Shown here piece after piece: positions 1-7,957 of a stretch of 64,000 nucleotides of DNA. The notes beneath the pieces are model-generated. The model had not been told where the DNA came from. It worked only from the letters and a program-made list of their open reading frames with translations, and made no database searches. Position 1 is the first letter of the stretch. Each line of letters starts with the position of its first letter. Both the position numbers and the translations under genes were made by a program. Source of the DNA: Acidithiobacillus montserratensis (GTDB taxonomy: Bacteria; Pseudomonadota; Gammaproteobacteria; Acidithiobacillales; Acidithiobacillaceae); the NCBI RefSeq assembly GCF_018853465.1, contig NZ_JABBOU010000051.1, positions 1 to 64,000 of the forward strand, read 5' to 3'.

Positions 1-1
1 C

Positions 2-352
2 CGCAAGTTAAACATGCCGACGACGGGAAATGCCGGGGGTGTTCACAATCTGACTCTGGAACCCGGCAGTCATTCTTTGCAGGAAATGATCCGGGAAATG
101 GGGCGTGGTCTGCTGGTCACAGAGCTGATTGGCTTTGGGATCAATATGGTCACTGGCGACTATTCTCGCGGCGCCGCCGGTTTCTGGGTAGAAAATGGCG
201 AGATTCAATACCCGGTGGAGGAAATCACCATCGCGGGCAGCCTGCAAGCCATGTTCAAGGGCCTGCAGATGGTCGGCAATGATCTGCTCACCCACGGCAA
301 CACGGGTTGTGCCTCTATTCTTATTGACGAGATGATGATTGCCGGCGAGTAA
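2..352 (+). CDS. pmbA: Metalloprotease PmbA/TldE, C-terminal part
   Basis: This is the 3' end of a gene whose start lies outside the window; reading is open from base 2. The residues match the C-terminus of the TldD/PmbA (TldE) family, including TTGNAGGVHN, a GDYSRGAAGFWVENGEIQYP stretch and the VEEITIAG segment. TldD and TldE form a cytoplasmic heterodimeric protease in which TldD carries the metal site; the complex processes some antibiotic peptides and degrades unfolded peptides. Only about 117 residues of an expected roughly 450 are visible. The last 32 bp overlap the 3' end of the convergent lnt gene, so no terminator can separate the two. Family assignment is secure. Confidence 0.9.
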   Translation, partial: RKLNMPTTGNAGGVHNLTLEPGSHSLQEMIREMGRGLLVTELIGFGINMVTGDYSRGAAGFWVENGEIQYPVEEITIAGSLQAMFKGLQMVGNDLLTHGNTGCASILIDEMMIAGE

Positions 353-1841
353 GCCCCAGCGCCAGCAGTACCCATAACCCACTAAGCAACAAGTAAGGCA
401 GACTCCCCCAACGGCCATAGGGGGTTTCACCCGCCATGGGCTGAACGGCACCATTCAGGGTGCCGGTCACAAATTGCGGGAGTTGGGTGCTTATCTGACC
501 ATCGGGTGAAATCAGGGTGGTGATGCCGGTATTGGTATCGCGCACATCTGGCTTTTGTTGCTGCCGCGACTGCATAGCCGCCATCTGCATACTCTGGGCA
601 GCGGCAATACTATGTCCATACCAGGCATAATCACTGATATTGAGCAGGAAGGTCGCCCCTTCCCTGACGCCCTTGCGAACGTCTCTGGAAAAGGATTCTT
701 CATAACAGATGCTCATCCCCGCTTTTTGTCCGTCCACCGGCAGGACATAGGGGCCATGCCCGAAGGAGAAACTTCCCAGACCGGGCAAAAAATGGTGCAC
801 CAGAGGGCCTAACAGTTGCGGTAAGGGAATATATTCGCCAAAAGGCACCAGATGTTCTTTCTGATACCAGCGCAGGGGCGCATGGCCATCAATTTCCATG
901 GCGGCGTTGTAGTATTTACCGCCCGCCGCTTCAGGAATACCGATAATCAGGATTTTGTGGTTTTGCGCGGACCACTCTTGCAACTGGCTGATGAGGCCGG
1001 GAATTTCCGTCTGAAAAACAGGGAAGGCCGTCTCTGGCAACACAATGAGTTGGCTATTTTTAGGCGCCTGCAAAATCAATTGGACATAATGATGCAAAAT
1101 ATGGCCAATGGCGGCATTGTTCCATTTTTCCGTAATGGGGATATCGCCTTGCAGCAAGCTGACCCGCAGCTTGTGCCCGGTGGGATGAGTAAAACGCACT
1201 GAACCCGCCGCCAGCGCCAGACCGGAAAGCAGCAGCAAGGCCGAAACCCCACCGAGCAGCACCTGCCTGGACAGGGACTCCCGCAAAATCCATAGCAAAA
1301 TGGCCGCAAAAGCAGCCGTGGCGAGACCTACGCCGTATTGCCCCAACCAGGGCGCGAAGCCACCCAGGAATGCATGGGTCTGGGTATAGCCTGTGGCCAG
1401 CCAGGGAAAACCAGTGAACAAGCGGGCCCGAGACCATTCAGCGAATATCCAGAACACCGGCAATGCCAGCAATCGGAGATTCCCCTGAAAAAACCGGCTG
1501 GCCAGCCACAGAGCGAGGGCCGGATAAATGGCGCAGTAAGCGGCCAGCAAAGCGACAGCACCACCCGCCAGCAGCCAGTCCATGTGGGCAAAATTGTGCA
1601 AGGTGATGGAAATCCAGCTGACCCCGCTGCAAAAAGCCCCGAAACCGAAGGCATAACCCAAGGCCGCCGCCTGCCGGGAACGTTCTGCGGTGATAGCCAG
1701 CCAGAACAGGCCGAACAGCAGAACGATAGCCAGATACCAGGCATTGAAAGGAGCAAAAGCTAGAGGCCAAAGGCCACCCAAAATTAATGCGGCCAGAAGC
1801 CGCAGGGGAAATGCCAGGGTACGGGCTGTGGCCTGGGTCAT
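321..1841 (-). CDS. lnt: Apolipoprotein N-acyltransferase Lnt
   Basis: Lnt transfers the third acyl chain from phospholipid to the N-terminal cysteine of lipoproteins in the inner membrane. At 506 residues the length is normal. The N-terminal 220 residues are hydrophobic membrane segments, followed by a periplasmic carbon-nitrogen hydrolase domain and a final hydrophobic helix. The catalytic Glu-Lys-Cys triad can be placed in VLPETAFPVF, WYQKEHLVPFGEY and MSICYEES. The ATG overlaps the corC stop codon as ATGA, so it is the last gene of the miaB-phoH-ybeY-corC-lnt operon, an order common in gammaproteobacteria. Confidence 0.95.
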   Translation of the reverse strand: MTQATARTLAFPLRLLAALILGGLWPLAFAPFNAWYLAIVLLFGLFWLAITAERSRQAAALGYAFGFGAFCSGVSWISITLHNFAHMDWLLAGGAVALLAAYCAIYPALALWLASRFFQGNLRLLALPVFWIFAEWSRARLFTGFPWLATGYTQTHAFLGGFAPWLGQYGVGLATAAFAAILLWILRESLSRQVLLGGVSALLLLSGLALAAGSVRFTHPTGHKLRVSLLQGDIPITEKWNNAAIGHILHHYVQLILQAPKNSQLIVLPETAFPVFQTEIPGLISQLQEWSAQNHKILIIGIPEAAGGKYYNAAMEIDGHAPLRWYQKEHLVPFGEYIPLPQLLGPLVHHFLPGLGSFSFGHGPYVLPVDGQKAGMSICYEESFSRDVRKGVREGATFLLNISDYAWYGHSIAAAQSMQMAAMQSRQQQKPDVRDTNTGITTLISPDGQISTQLPQFVTGTLNGAVQPMAGETPYGRWGSLPYLLLSGLWVLLALGLTRRQSSSRQ

Positions 1842-2713
1842 GAAGGCTCCTGCTCGGGCAGCTCCGGCAAGGCAGCACTTCGCGGTGGGGATACCCGAAC
1901 AATTTGCACCCGCCGCCGATCCGCTCTGAGTACTTCCAGTCGCAAATTACCCTCCTCAATCACCTCGCCCACCCTCGGCACATGACCCAGACGGGTAGCC
2001 ACCCAACCGCCCAGAGTATCAGCATGACCATCAGCAAGGCGTGCGCCAAAATGGGCATTAAAATCTTCCAGAGCAATCAGAGCATTCACCAGAAAGTCAC
2101 CGTCCTCCCGTGAGGCTATCATGACATCTTCATCAATGTCATATTCGTCCTCGATTTCCCCGACAATGATTTCCAGCACGTCCTCAATAGTAATCAGTCC
2201 GGCTACCCCACCGTACTCATCCACCACCACGGCCATATGATGGCGCCCGGTACGAAATTCGTAGAGCAAATGATCCAGATGCTTGCTTTCGGGGATGAAG
2301 GTCGCCGGCCGCAGCAGCTCAGCGAGACGTGGCATGGGGGTATCGGCACGACAGGCTTGCAGCAGATCCTTGGCCAGGAGGATGCCACGCACGTCGTCCC
2401 GGTCCTCGCCCACCACCGGAAAACGCGAGTGGCCGACTTCCGAAACCCGGGCGATGATCTCCGGCAAGGCCATATCCATTTCGATGACTTCCATCTGGGC
2501 ACGGGGAATCATCACATCGCGCACCGTCAATTCACCCATCCGGAAAATACCGTCCACCATGCGCGCCGCTTCAGCATCAATCACCTGCCTTTCGCCCGCC
2601 TCCCGGACCAGATCCAGCAGACTGTCCTGATCTTCGACATTACCGCGCAGGGACTGGGTAAAACGCGCCCACCAACTGCGCGGGCGCTCCTGGGTACTTC
2701 GATCTTCACTCAT
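1838..2713 (-). CDS. corC: CBS/CorC_HlyC domain protein CorC (YbeX)
   Basis: This 291-residue cytoplasmic protein has two CBS repeats at about residues 65-190 (MIPRAQMEVIEMD, then VAGLITIEDVLEIIVGEIEDE) and a C-terminal CorC/HlyC domain containing the ALIALEDFNAHFG and LGGWVATRLGHVP segments. The family is linked to magnesium/cobalt efflux and, as YbeX, to ribosome and Mg homeostasis; the exact biochemical role is unsettled. It overlaps ybeY by 8 bp upstream and lnt by 4 bp downstream, consistent with translational coupling. No transmembrane segment is present, so it is the short CorC form and not the membrane-bound CNNM/YhdP type. Confidence 0.9.
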   Translation of the reverse strand: MSEDRSTQERPRSWWARFTQSLRGNVEDQDSLLDLVREAGERQVIDAEAARMVDGIFRMGELTVRDVMIPRAQMEVIEMDMALPEIIARVSEVGHSRFPVVGEDRDDVRGILLAKDLLQACRADTPMPRLAELLRPATFIPESKHLDHLLYEFRTGRHHMAVVVDEYGGVAGLITIEDVLEIIVGEIEDEYDIDEDVMIASREDGDFLVNALIALEDFNAHFGARLADGHADTLGGWVATRLGHVPRVGEVIEEGNLRLEVLRADRRRVQIVRVSPPRSAALPELPEQEPS

Positions 2714-3203
2714 GTACGTGGTTCAGGTAAGGGTCGGCCACACCCATTTCAGCCAGTAATCGGGTTTCCAGTTGTTCCATGATCAGGGCTTCCTGCTCGT
2801 CAATATGGTCAAAGCCCAGAAGATGCAAGGTACTGTGAATCAACAAATGACGATAATGATGCATCAGTGGTTTACCCTGATCTGCCGCTTCCCCGATAAC
2901 GACGTCAGGGGCAATGACGATATCGCCGAGCAGATCACGACGGAATACCGGAGGCAAAGGATCCTGGGGGAAAGAGAGACAGTTGGTCGGCTGCTGGCGT
3001 TGCCGATATTGGTCATTCAAGGCGGCAATTTCTGCGTTACTCACCAGAGCCAGGGAAACTTCCACCATGCGTTGCGGATCAGCCAGTCGCGGCGACGCTA
3101 CCGACAATGCCCGAAGAATGGCCTCTCGGGCCTGCTGCCGGGAGGGGATAGCAGCTTCGGCTACTGCGCCATCCACAGCGATGCGCAAGTATAAGCGGCT
3201 CAT
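2706..3203 (-). CDS. ybeY: Endoribonuclease YbeY (rRNA maturation)
   Basis: YbeY is a zinc-dependent single-strand endoribonuclease needed for 16S rRNA 3'-end maturation and 70S quality control. The diagnostic metal motif H-x3-H-x5-H is complete in the stretch HSTLHLLGFDH near residue 115. The length of 165 residues is typical. The upstream NCLSFPQDP segment is also characteristic. Its ATG overlaps the phoH stop (ATGA), and the phoH-ybeY pair is strongly conserved across bacteria. Confidence 0.95.
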   Translation of the reverse strand: MSRLYLRIAVDGAVAEAAIPSRQQAREAILRALSVASPRLADPQRMVEVSLALVSNAEIAALNDQYRQRQQPTNCLSFPQDPLPPVFRRDLLGDIVIAPDVVIGEAADQGKPLMHHYRHLLIHSTLHLLGFDHIDEQEALIMEQLETRLLAEMGVADPYLNHVHE

Positions 3204-4186
3204 GTCTTTTCCCCGAAGCGATCATAAGCCTGGATGATACGCGCCACCAGCGGATGACGAACCACGTCAGCACTTTCGAAAAAAACCATGTCCACTCCCG
3301 GCATGGCGTCCAACACATCCAGCACCTGCACCAGTCCGGAAAGCTGTCCACGGGGCAAATCGATCTGGGTCACGTCGCCGGTCACAACGACTTTTGCCCC
3401 GAAACCCATGCGCGTCAAAAACATTTTCATCTGTTCGGGAGTGGTGTTCTGGGCTTCATCGAGAATGATGAAAGCATCATTAAGGGTGCGCCCGCGCATA
3501 TAGGCCAGGGGTGCTACTTCAATAATCTGTCGCTCAATGAGTTTGGCCACTTTTTCATAGCCGATCATCTCGTGGAGGGCGTCATAGAGGGGGCGCAAAT
3601 AAGGATCGACTTTTTCGCTCAGGGATCCGGGCAGGAATCCCAGGCGTTCACCCGCTTCCACCGCCGGCCGGACCAATACCAGGCGACGCACCTGATTGCG
3701 CTCGATCTGCTCCACCGCTGCCGCTACCGCCAGATAGGTTTTTCCGGTGCCTGCCGGACCAATACCAAATGTCAGATCATTCTGCCGGATGGAATCCAGA
3801 TAACGGCGCTGACGGGCGCCCCGGCCCCTGATAGTACCCTTGAGGGTTTGAATACCTGCGGATTCCAAATTTTCGGAGGCATCTTTTTCCGCTTCCACCT
3901 GAACCCGTTGGATACATTGGTGTACCCAATGACTGGAAAGCCTGCGCCCCTGACTCACCTGATCATAGAGCTGGGTCAGTACGATTTTGGCGGCCTCTAC
4001 GGAAGCTTGCGGTCCGGTAATATGAAAACGCTCCCCACGGGGGAGCACGACGACGCCCAGTCGGGATTCCAGTTGCTTGAGATGACTGTCCAGTTCTCCG
4101 GCAAGTTCTGACAGCGCTGTGGCGCTGGCCTGCTCGGCAATAAAATCGCCATGGGTGACAGCAGCAGGCTTACTGGGAGGCTCCAT
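3200..4186 (-). CDS. phoH: PhoH-family ATPase (YbeZ)
   Basis: This cytoplasmic P-loop ATPase is the usual partner of YbeY and is thought to act in RNA metabolism as an NTPase/helicase. Walker A is GPAGTGKTYLA and Walker B is AFIILDEAQN; the VTGDVTQIDLP sensor region and the VRPAVEAGE segment are all present. I chose the ATG at 4186, giving 328 residues, which starts 4 bp after the miaB stop. A GTG 54 bp upstream would extend the protein but overlaps miaB and has no visible ribosome site. Neither start has a good Shine-Dalgarno sequence, so coupling to miaB is likely. Confidence 0.92.
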   Translation of the reverse strand: MEPPSKPAAVTHGDFIAEQASATALSELAGELDSHLKQLESRLGVVVLPRGERFHITGPQASVEAAKIVLTQLYDQVSQGRRLSSHWVHQCIQRVQVEAEKDASENLESAGIQTLKGTIRGRGARQRRYLDSIRQNDLTFGIGPAGTGKTYLAVAAAVEQIERNQVRRLVLVRPAVEAGERLGFLPGSLSEKVDPYLRPLYDALHEMIGYEKVAKLIERQIIEVAPLAYMRGRTLNDAFIILDEAQNTTPEQMKMFLTRMGFGAKVVVTGDVTQIDLPRGQLSGLVQVLDVLDAMPGVDMVFFESADVVRHPLVARIIQAYDRFGEKT

Positions 4187-4190
4187 GGGA

Positions 4191-5546
4191 TTATACGGCA
4201 AGACGATGGGCCGTAGGATCAGACTGCGCCAGGCGACCACGCAGACTGTTGGGCAAAGCCGCCGTGATTTCTACGTCCAGCATCTGCCCCGCCCAGTGGC
4301 TACTGCCGGGCAGATTGACAGAGCGATTACAGGCCGTTTTGCCGGTCACTTCCTGAGGATCCCGCCGCGAAGGACCGGTAATCAGTACCGCCTGACGCGT
4401 ACCTACCAGAGCCTCGGCATAACCCTGGGCAAGTCCGTTGATACGGCTTTGCAAAATGGCAAGGCGGGCATTTTTTTCGGCTTCAGGCACATCATCCTTG
4501 AGTTTCAGGGCAGGGGTATTGGGACGCTGGCTGTATTTGAAGGAGAAGGACTGATCAAAACGTACCGTCTCGATCAAATCCATGGTCGCCGCAAAATCAG
4601 CCTCTGTCTCCCCCGGAAATCCGACAATGAAATCCGAGGAAATCTGTATGCCCGGCCGCGCTGCCCGCAAGCGCGCGATTTTATCCAGATACTGTTCGAC
4701 ATTATGCTTACGATGCATCCGGCGCAAAATGCGGTCCGAACCACTTTGCACCGGAAGATGCAGATGGGGTGCCAGCATATCAATGGAACCGTGGGCGGCA
4801 ATCAGTTCATCATCCAGATTGCTGGGGTGCGAGGTCGTGTAGCGCAGGCGCAATAAACCGGGAATGCGGGCCAGACGTTCCAGCAGTTCGGCCAGACCGC
4901 CTTCACCGATCAGTCCTGTGGCCCCCCGATAGGCGTTGACATTCTGGCCGAGCAGGGTGATTTCGCGCACCCCCTGATCCACCAGACTGCGGGCTTCACG
5001 AAGAATATCGGGCATGGAACGGCTATATTCCCGCCCCCGGGTATGGGGCACTACGCAGAAAGTACAGAACTTGTCGCAACCTTCCTGAATGGTCAGAAAA
5101 GCCGTGGCACCGTCACGTCCGGGGCGCTGCGGCAGGCGATCGAATTTTTCCAACACCGGAAAGTCCACATCCACCTGGGGATGGCGCTCCGCCAGACAGG
5201 CATCCAGCAAATCCGGCAGACGGTGCAGGGTCTGCGGACCGAATACCAGATCCACATAAGGCGCACGGCGACGCAGCTTTACACCCTCCTGACTGGCCAC
5301 ACAGCCGCCCACACCAATAATGACTTCAGGGCGTTTTTCCTTGAATGGACGCCAGAATCCCAACTGGGTAAAAACCTTGTCTTCGGCTTTTTCGCGAATG
5401 GAACAGGTATTGAGGAGCAGCACGTCAGCTTGCTGAGGATCATCCACGAGTGTCAGACCATGACTTTGCGCCAGCAGATCGGCCATGCGCTCGGAGTCAT
5501 ATTCGTTCATCTGACAACCGTAAGTTTTAATAAACAGATTTTGCAA
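4191..5546 (-). CDS. miaB: tRNA-2-methylthio-N6-dimethylallyladenosine synthase MiaB
   Basis: MiaB is a radical-SAM methylthiotransferase that modifies A37 of tRNAs reading UNN codons. Counting from the chosen start, the N-terminal cluster cysteines are C11 (TYGCQMN), C48 and C82, and the radical-SAM CxxxCxxC motif is C157/C161/C164 in EGCDKFCTFC. A TRAM domain follows at the C-terminus. I prefer the TTG at 5546 (451 residues): it directly precedes the conserved NLFIKTYGCQMNEYDSE start and has GGAA about 7 nt upstream. An extension to 5654 is open but would add residues with no family counterpart. First gene of the leftward operon. Confidence 0.92.
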   Translation of the reverse strand: MQNLFIKTYGCQMNEYDSERMADLLAQSHGLTLVDDPQQADVLLLNTCSIREKAEDKVFTQLGFWRPFKEKRPEVIIGVGGCVASQEGVKLRRRAPYVDLVFGPQTLHRLPDLLDACLAERHPQVDVDFPVLEKFDRLPQRPGRDGATAFLTIQEGCDKFCTFCVVPHTRGREYSRSMPDILREARSLVDQGVREITLLGQNVNAYRGATGLIGEGGLAELLERLARIPGLLRLRYTTSHPSNLDDELIAAHGSIDMLAPHLHLPVQSGSDRILRRMHRKHNVEQYLDKIARLRAARPGIQISSDFIVGFPGETEADFAATMDLIETVRFDQSFSFKYSQRPNTPALKLKDDVPEAEKNARLAILQSRINGLAQGYAEALVGTRQAVLITGPSRRDPQEVTGKTACNRSVNLPGSSHWAGQMLDVEITAALPNSLRGRLAQSDPTAHRLAV

Positions 5547-5710
5547 TGCATTTCCGGAAAAAAATGACTCGTAGTCGATGATAGGGCCAGTCCTTCCGCT
5601 TGACAAGGGGGCTTGTTTCGCTCGGCCTGCCGCCCATGCTAGAGTATGGGCCATTCAATGGAGCCCCGCGCAAATCCGTGCACAGCTCTGTCATCCGGTG
5701 GAGGAGCTTC

Positions 5711-6283
5711 ATGTCCAAATCTTCCGGGCCAGTATCCCAGGCTTGGCATTTTACCCGCGAATTTTTGCGCGATCCCCAGGCCATTGGCGCCGTACTTCCG
5801 AGCTCGCCTTTTCTCGCCAGACGTATGGCAGCCATGGTTCCCGACGGACCGGGTCTGGTGATTGAACTCGGACCGGGCATGGGACCGGTCACCAAAGCCC
5901 TGCTCGCCCGGGGTATTGATGCCCGGGATCTGGTGCTGGTCGAACAGGCGCCCAGTATGGTCCGGCATCTGCGCCAGCAGTTTCCGCAGCTGGAAATCAT
6001 TGAAGGCGATGCCGCCCAACTTCAGGAGATGCTGGCACAGCGGGGCAAGGTGCGGGCCATTGTGTCCAGCCTGCCCCTGCGCACCATTCCCCGGGAAATT
6101 GTCACCCGGATTTTTCAGCAGCTTCCGGGGATCAGCCAGCAAGGTACGGTATTTATTCAGTTCACCTACCACTTCCGCAGTTCCTGCCAGGGCTTGCCTG
6201 CGGCGTTTCGGCGCGGGCGCCCCGCCATGGTCTTGCGCAATCTGCCGCCCGCACGGGTCGATCAATTCGTTTTTCACCCTTAG
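5711..6283 (+). CDS. Class I SAM methyltransferase, phospholipid N-methyltransferase-like
   Basis: This 190-residue protein carries the SAM-binding motif I as ELGPGMGPVTKALL and resembles the PmtA/COG3963 group, which methylates phosphatidylethanolamine towards phosphatidylcholine; rRNA adenine dimethylases are a related alternative. The ATG at 5711 is chosen because GGAGGAG lies 5 nt upstream; the upstream in-frame codons have no such site. It is divergent from miaB, and its leader overlaps the non-coding part of that longer open frame. Specific substrate is an inference from family resemblance. It is followed after 25 bp by ubiC. Confidence 0.75.
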   Translation: MSKSSGPVSQAWHFTREFLRDPQAIGAVLPSSPFLARRMAAMVPDGPGLVIELGPGMGPVTKALLARGIDARDLVLVEQAPSMVRHLRQQFPQLEIIEGDAAQLQEMLAQRGKVRAIVSSLPLRTIPREIVTRIFQQLPGISQQGTVFIQFTYHFRSSCQGLPAAFRRGRPAMVLRNLPPARVDQFVFHP

Positions 6284-6308
6284 GGATGGGCCTGCTTTGT
6301 TTCCGGTC

Positions 6309-6821
6309 ATGGCTTATAAAACTCCGTCCTTGCAGCATGCGCCCAGGCATTTATGGTCTTGGTTGACTCTTCCGGCGTCCCTGACGGCCGCCCTCCAGCG
6401 CGCCTATGGTGACGCTCGACAGGTCCGCGCCCAGGTCATTGGCAGCGGGCGACGCAGGCCCTTCCACGCTGAGCAGCGGCTCTTGCATTTACATCGGGGC
6501 GAGCGAATTTTCTGGCGGGAAGTCTTGCTCCACGCCGGAGATCCTCAGCGTCCGGCCATCTGGGCCATGACCAGCATTCCCCTGAGTGGCCTGCGACATG
6601 GTCTGCTACCCCTGGCCCGACATGGATCCCGTCCCATCGGCAACACACTTTTCCGGCATCGGCGTTTGCGGCGATCGCCGATCACTCTGGATAGCCTACC
6701 CCGTTATGGCGAACGCGCCTGGCGGCGGCGCTCCATTTTACGACGGGGACATACTGAGGTACTGGTGGAAGAGTACTTTCTGCCGGACCTACCGCGCTGG
6801 GCAGGGCGAGGGCGACGCTGA
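6309..6821 (+). CDS. ubiC: Chorismate lyase UbiC-like
   Basis: UbiC removes pyruvate from chorismate to give 4-hydroxybenzoate, the first step of ubiquinone synthesis. The 170-residue product shows the diverged UbiC pattern: a TLPASLTAALQ segment near the N-terminus, WAMTSIPLSGL in the middle, GNTLF before the C-terminal third, and a basic tail with EEYFLPDLPRW. The match is mainly supported by its position, since its stop overlaps the ubiA start. The frame is open further upstream, but that part is antisense or out-of-frame to the methyltransferase gene; the ATG at 6309 is the first sensible start, though its ribosome site is weak. Confidence 0.8.
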   Translation: MAYKTPSLQHAPRHLWSWLTLPASLTAALQRAYGDARQVRAQVIGSGRRRPFHAEQRLLHLHRGERIFWREVLLHAGDPQRPAIWAMTSIPLSGLRHGLLPLARHGSRPIGNTLFRHRRLRRSPITLDSLPRYGERAWRRRSILRRGHTEVLVEEYFLPDLPRWAGRGRR

Positions 6822-7723
6822 TGACTGCGCAAAGCTCCCTGCAGCAGCGCTGGTCGGCCTATCTGGCCTTGATGCGGGTAGATCGTCCCATCGGCACGCT
6901 CCTGTTACTGTGGCCAACCTACTGGGGACTCTGGTTGGCCGCCCAAGGCACCCCTTCCCTGCGGCTTTTTGTAATTTTCACTCTGGGTACCTGGCTGATG
7001 CGTTCGGCTGGCTGTGTCATCAATGATTATTTCGATCGGGATTTTGACCAGCAGGTAGCCCGCACCAGACAAAGGCCGCTGGCAGCGGGACTGATTCAAC
7101 CCGCTGCAGCTCTGCGCCTCTTTGTGCTGCTCTGCCTGCTGGCGGCAGCGTTACTGCCTTTTTTGAATTGGCTCAGCCTGGCTTTGGCGGGCGGCGCGGT
7201 ATTCATCACCATTACCTATCCGCTGTTCAAACGCTTCACCCATCTTCCTCAAGCCTATCTGGGCATTGCCTTTTCCTTCGGAATTCCCATGGCCTTTGCC
7301 GCCACCCGGGGCAGCGTCCCGGCCATTGCCTGGTGGCTGATGCTGGCCAACGCCTGCTGGGTGGTCGCCTACGATACGGCCTATGCCATGGCCGACCGTC
7401 CCGACGACCTGAAGGCCGGTATCAAGTCCACTGCCATTCTTTTTGGGCGCTGGGATCGCTACGCCATTGCCGGACTGCAACTGGTCATGTTCGGCATTTT
7501 TTGCGGTATTGGTCTGAACAACCCCATGCACTGGCCTTACTGGGTAGCTTTGCTGGGGGCCCTGCTGCTCGCTATTTATGAACAAAACTTGCTGGGCGGG
7601 GATCGGGATCAAGCTTTTCGCGCATTCCTGCACAATAACTGGATCGGCCTCATTCTCTTCTGGGGGATTGTCGCCGGTCTCGCACATCCCGGGGCCATTT
7701 CGGCGCCGGTAACATGGGGATAA
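6821..7723 (+). CDS. ubiA: 4-hydroxybenzoate polyprenyltransferase UbiA
   Basis: UbiA is an inner-membrane prenyltransferase that joins a polyprenyl chain to 4-hydroxybenzoate. The 300-residue protein is highly hydrophobic with about eight to nine membrane helices. Both Mg-diphosphate-binding aspartate motifs are visible: NDYFDRDFD near residue 68 and YAMADRPDD near residue 188. The start ATG overlaps the ubiC stop codon. The pair forms a compact ubiquinone operon. No terminator hairpin with a T-tract was seen after the stop. Confidence 0.95.
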   Translation: MTAQSSLQQRWSAYLALMRVDRPIGTLLLLWPTYWGLWLAAQGTPSLRLFVIFTLGTWLMRSAGCVINDYFDRDFDQQVARTRQRPLAAGLIQPAAALRLFVLLCLLAAALLPFLNWLSLALAGGAVFITITYPLFKRFTHLPQAYLGIAFSFGIPMAFAATRGSVPAIAWWLMLANACWVVAYDTAYAMADRPDDLKAGIKSTAILFGRWDRYAIAGLQLVMFGIFCGIGLNNPMHWPYWVALLGALLLAIYEQNLLGGDRDQAFRAFLHNNWIGLILFWGIVAGLAHPGAISAPVTWG

Positions 7724-7752
7724 TGGGAAGGGATTGCGCGTTTTTGGAAAAC

Positions 7753-7938
7753 TTATACACAGTTTACGAATAAACTACTGAAACTTCGCCCACTGGGCTT
7801 AAGTTGTTGTTGAAAAATACTATCATTTTGTTTTTAATATACTTTTGCTCTTGCCACTTTTTTGAGCAAGCCCTCTAAGCTCTTGAAGCACTGGACATAT
7901 GCGTGTTTTCCGAAGGTCCATACACAGACTTATCCACA
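7753..7938. promoter_or_regulatory. Two DnaA-box-like sites between ubiA and priA
   Basis: The 234-bp ubiA-priA gap is AT-rich compared with its neighbours and holds TTATACACA at 7753-7761 and a perfect consensus-type DnaA box TTATCCACA at 7930-7938, just 20 bp before the priA start. A CCATACACA variant lies at about 7919. These are direct matches to the 9-mer; function is not shown. They could couple expression of the replication-restart helicase to DnaA or mark a DnaA titration site. No dnaA, dnaN or 13-mer unwinding array accompanies them, so this is not called an origin. Confidence 0.45.
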
Positions 7939-7957
7939 GAACTTGTGGGCAACTTGA

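Noticed and set aside
8..454. A leftward 148-codon frame at the window start
   Set aside because: It is antisense to the clear pmbA C-terminus and overlaps lnt in another frame.
7724..7957. A chromosomal replication origin between ubiA and priA
   Set aside because: Only two good DnaA boxes are present, with no dnaA/dnaN neighbours and no clear AT-rich 13-mer array.
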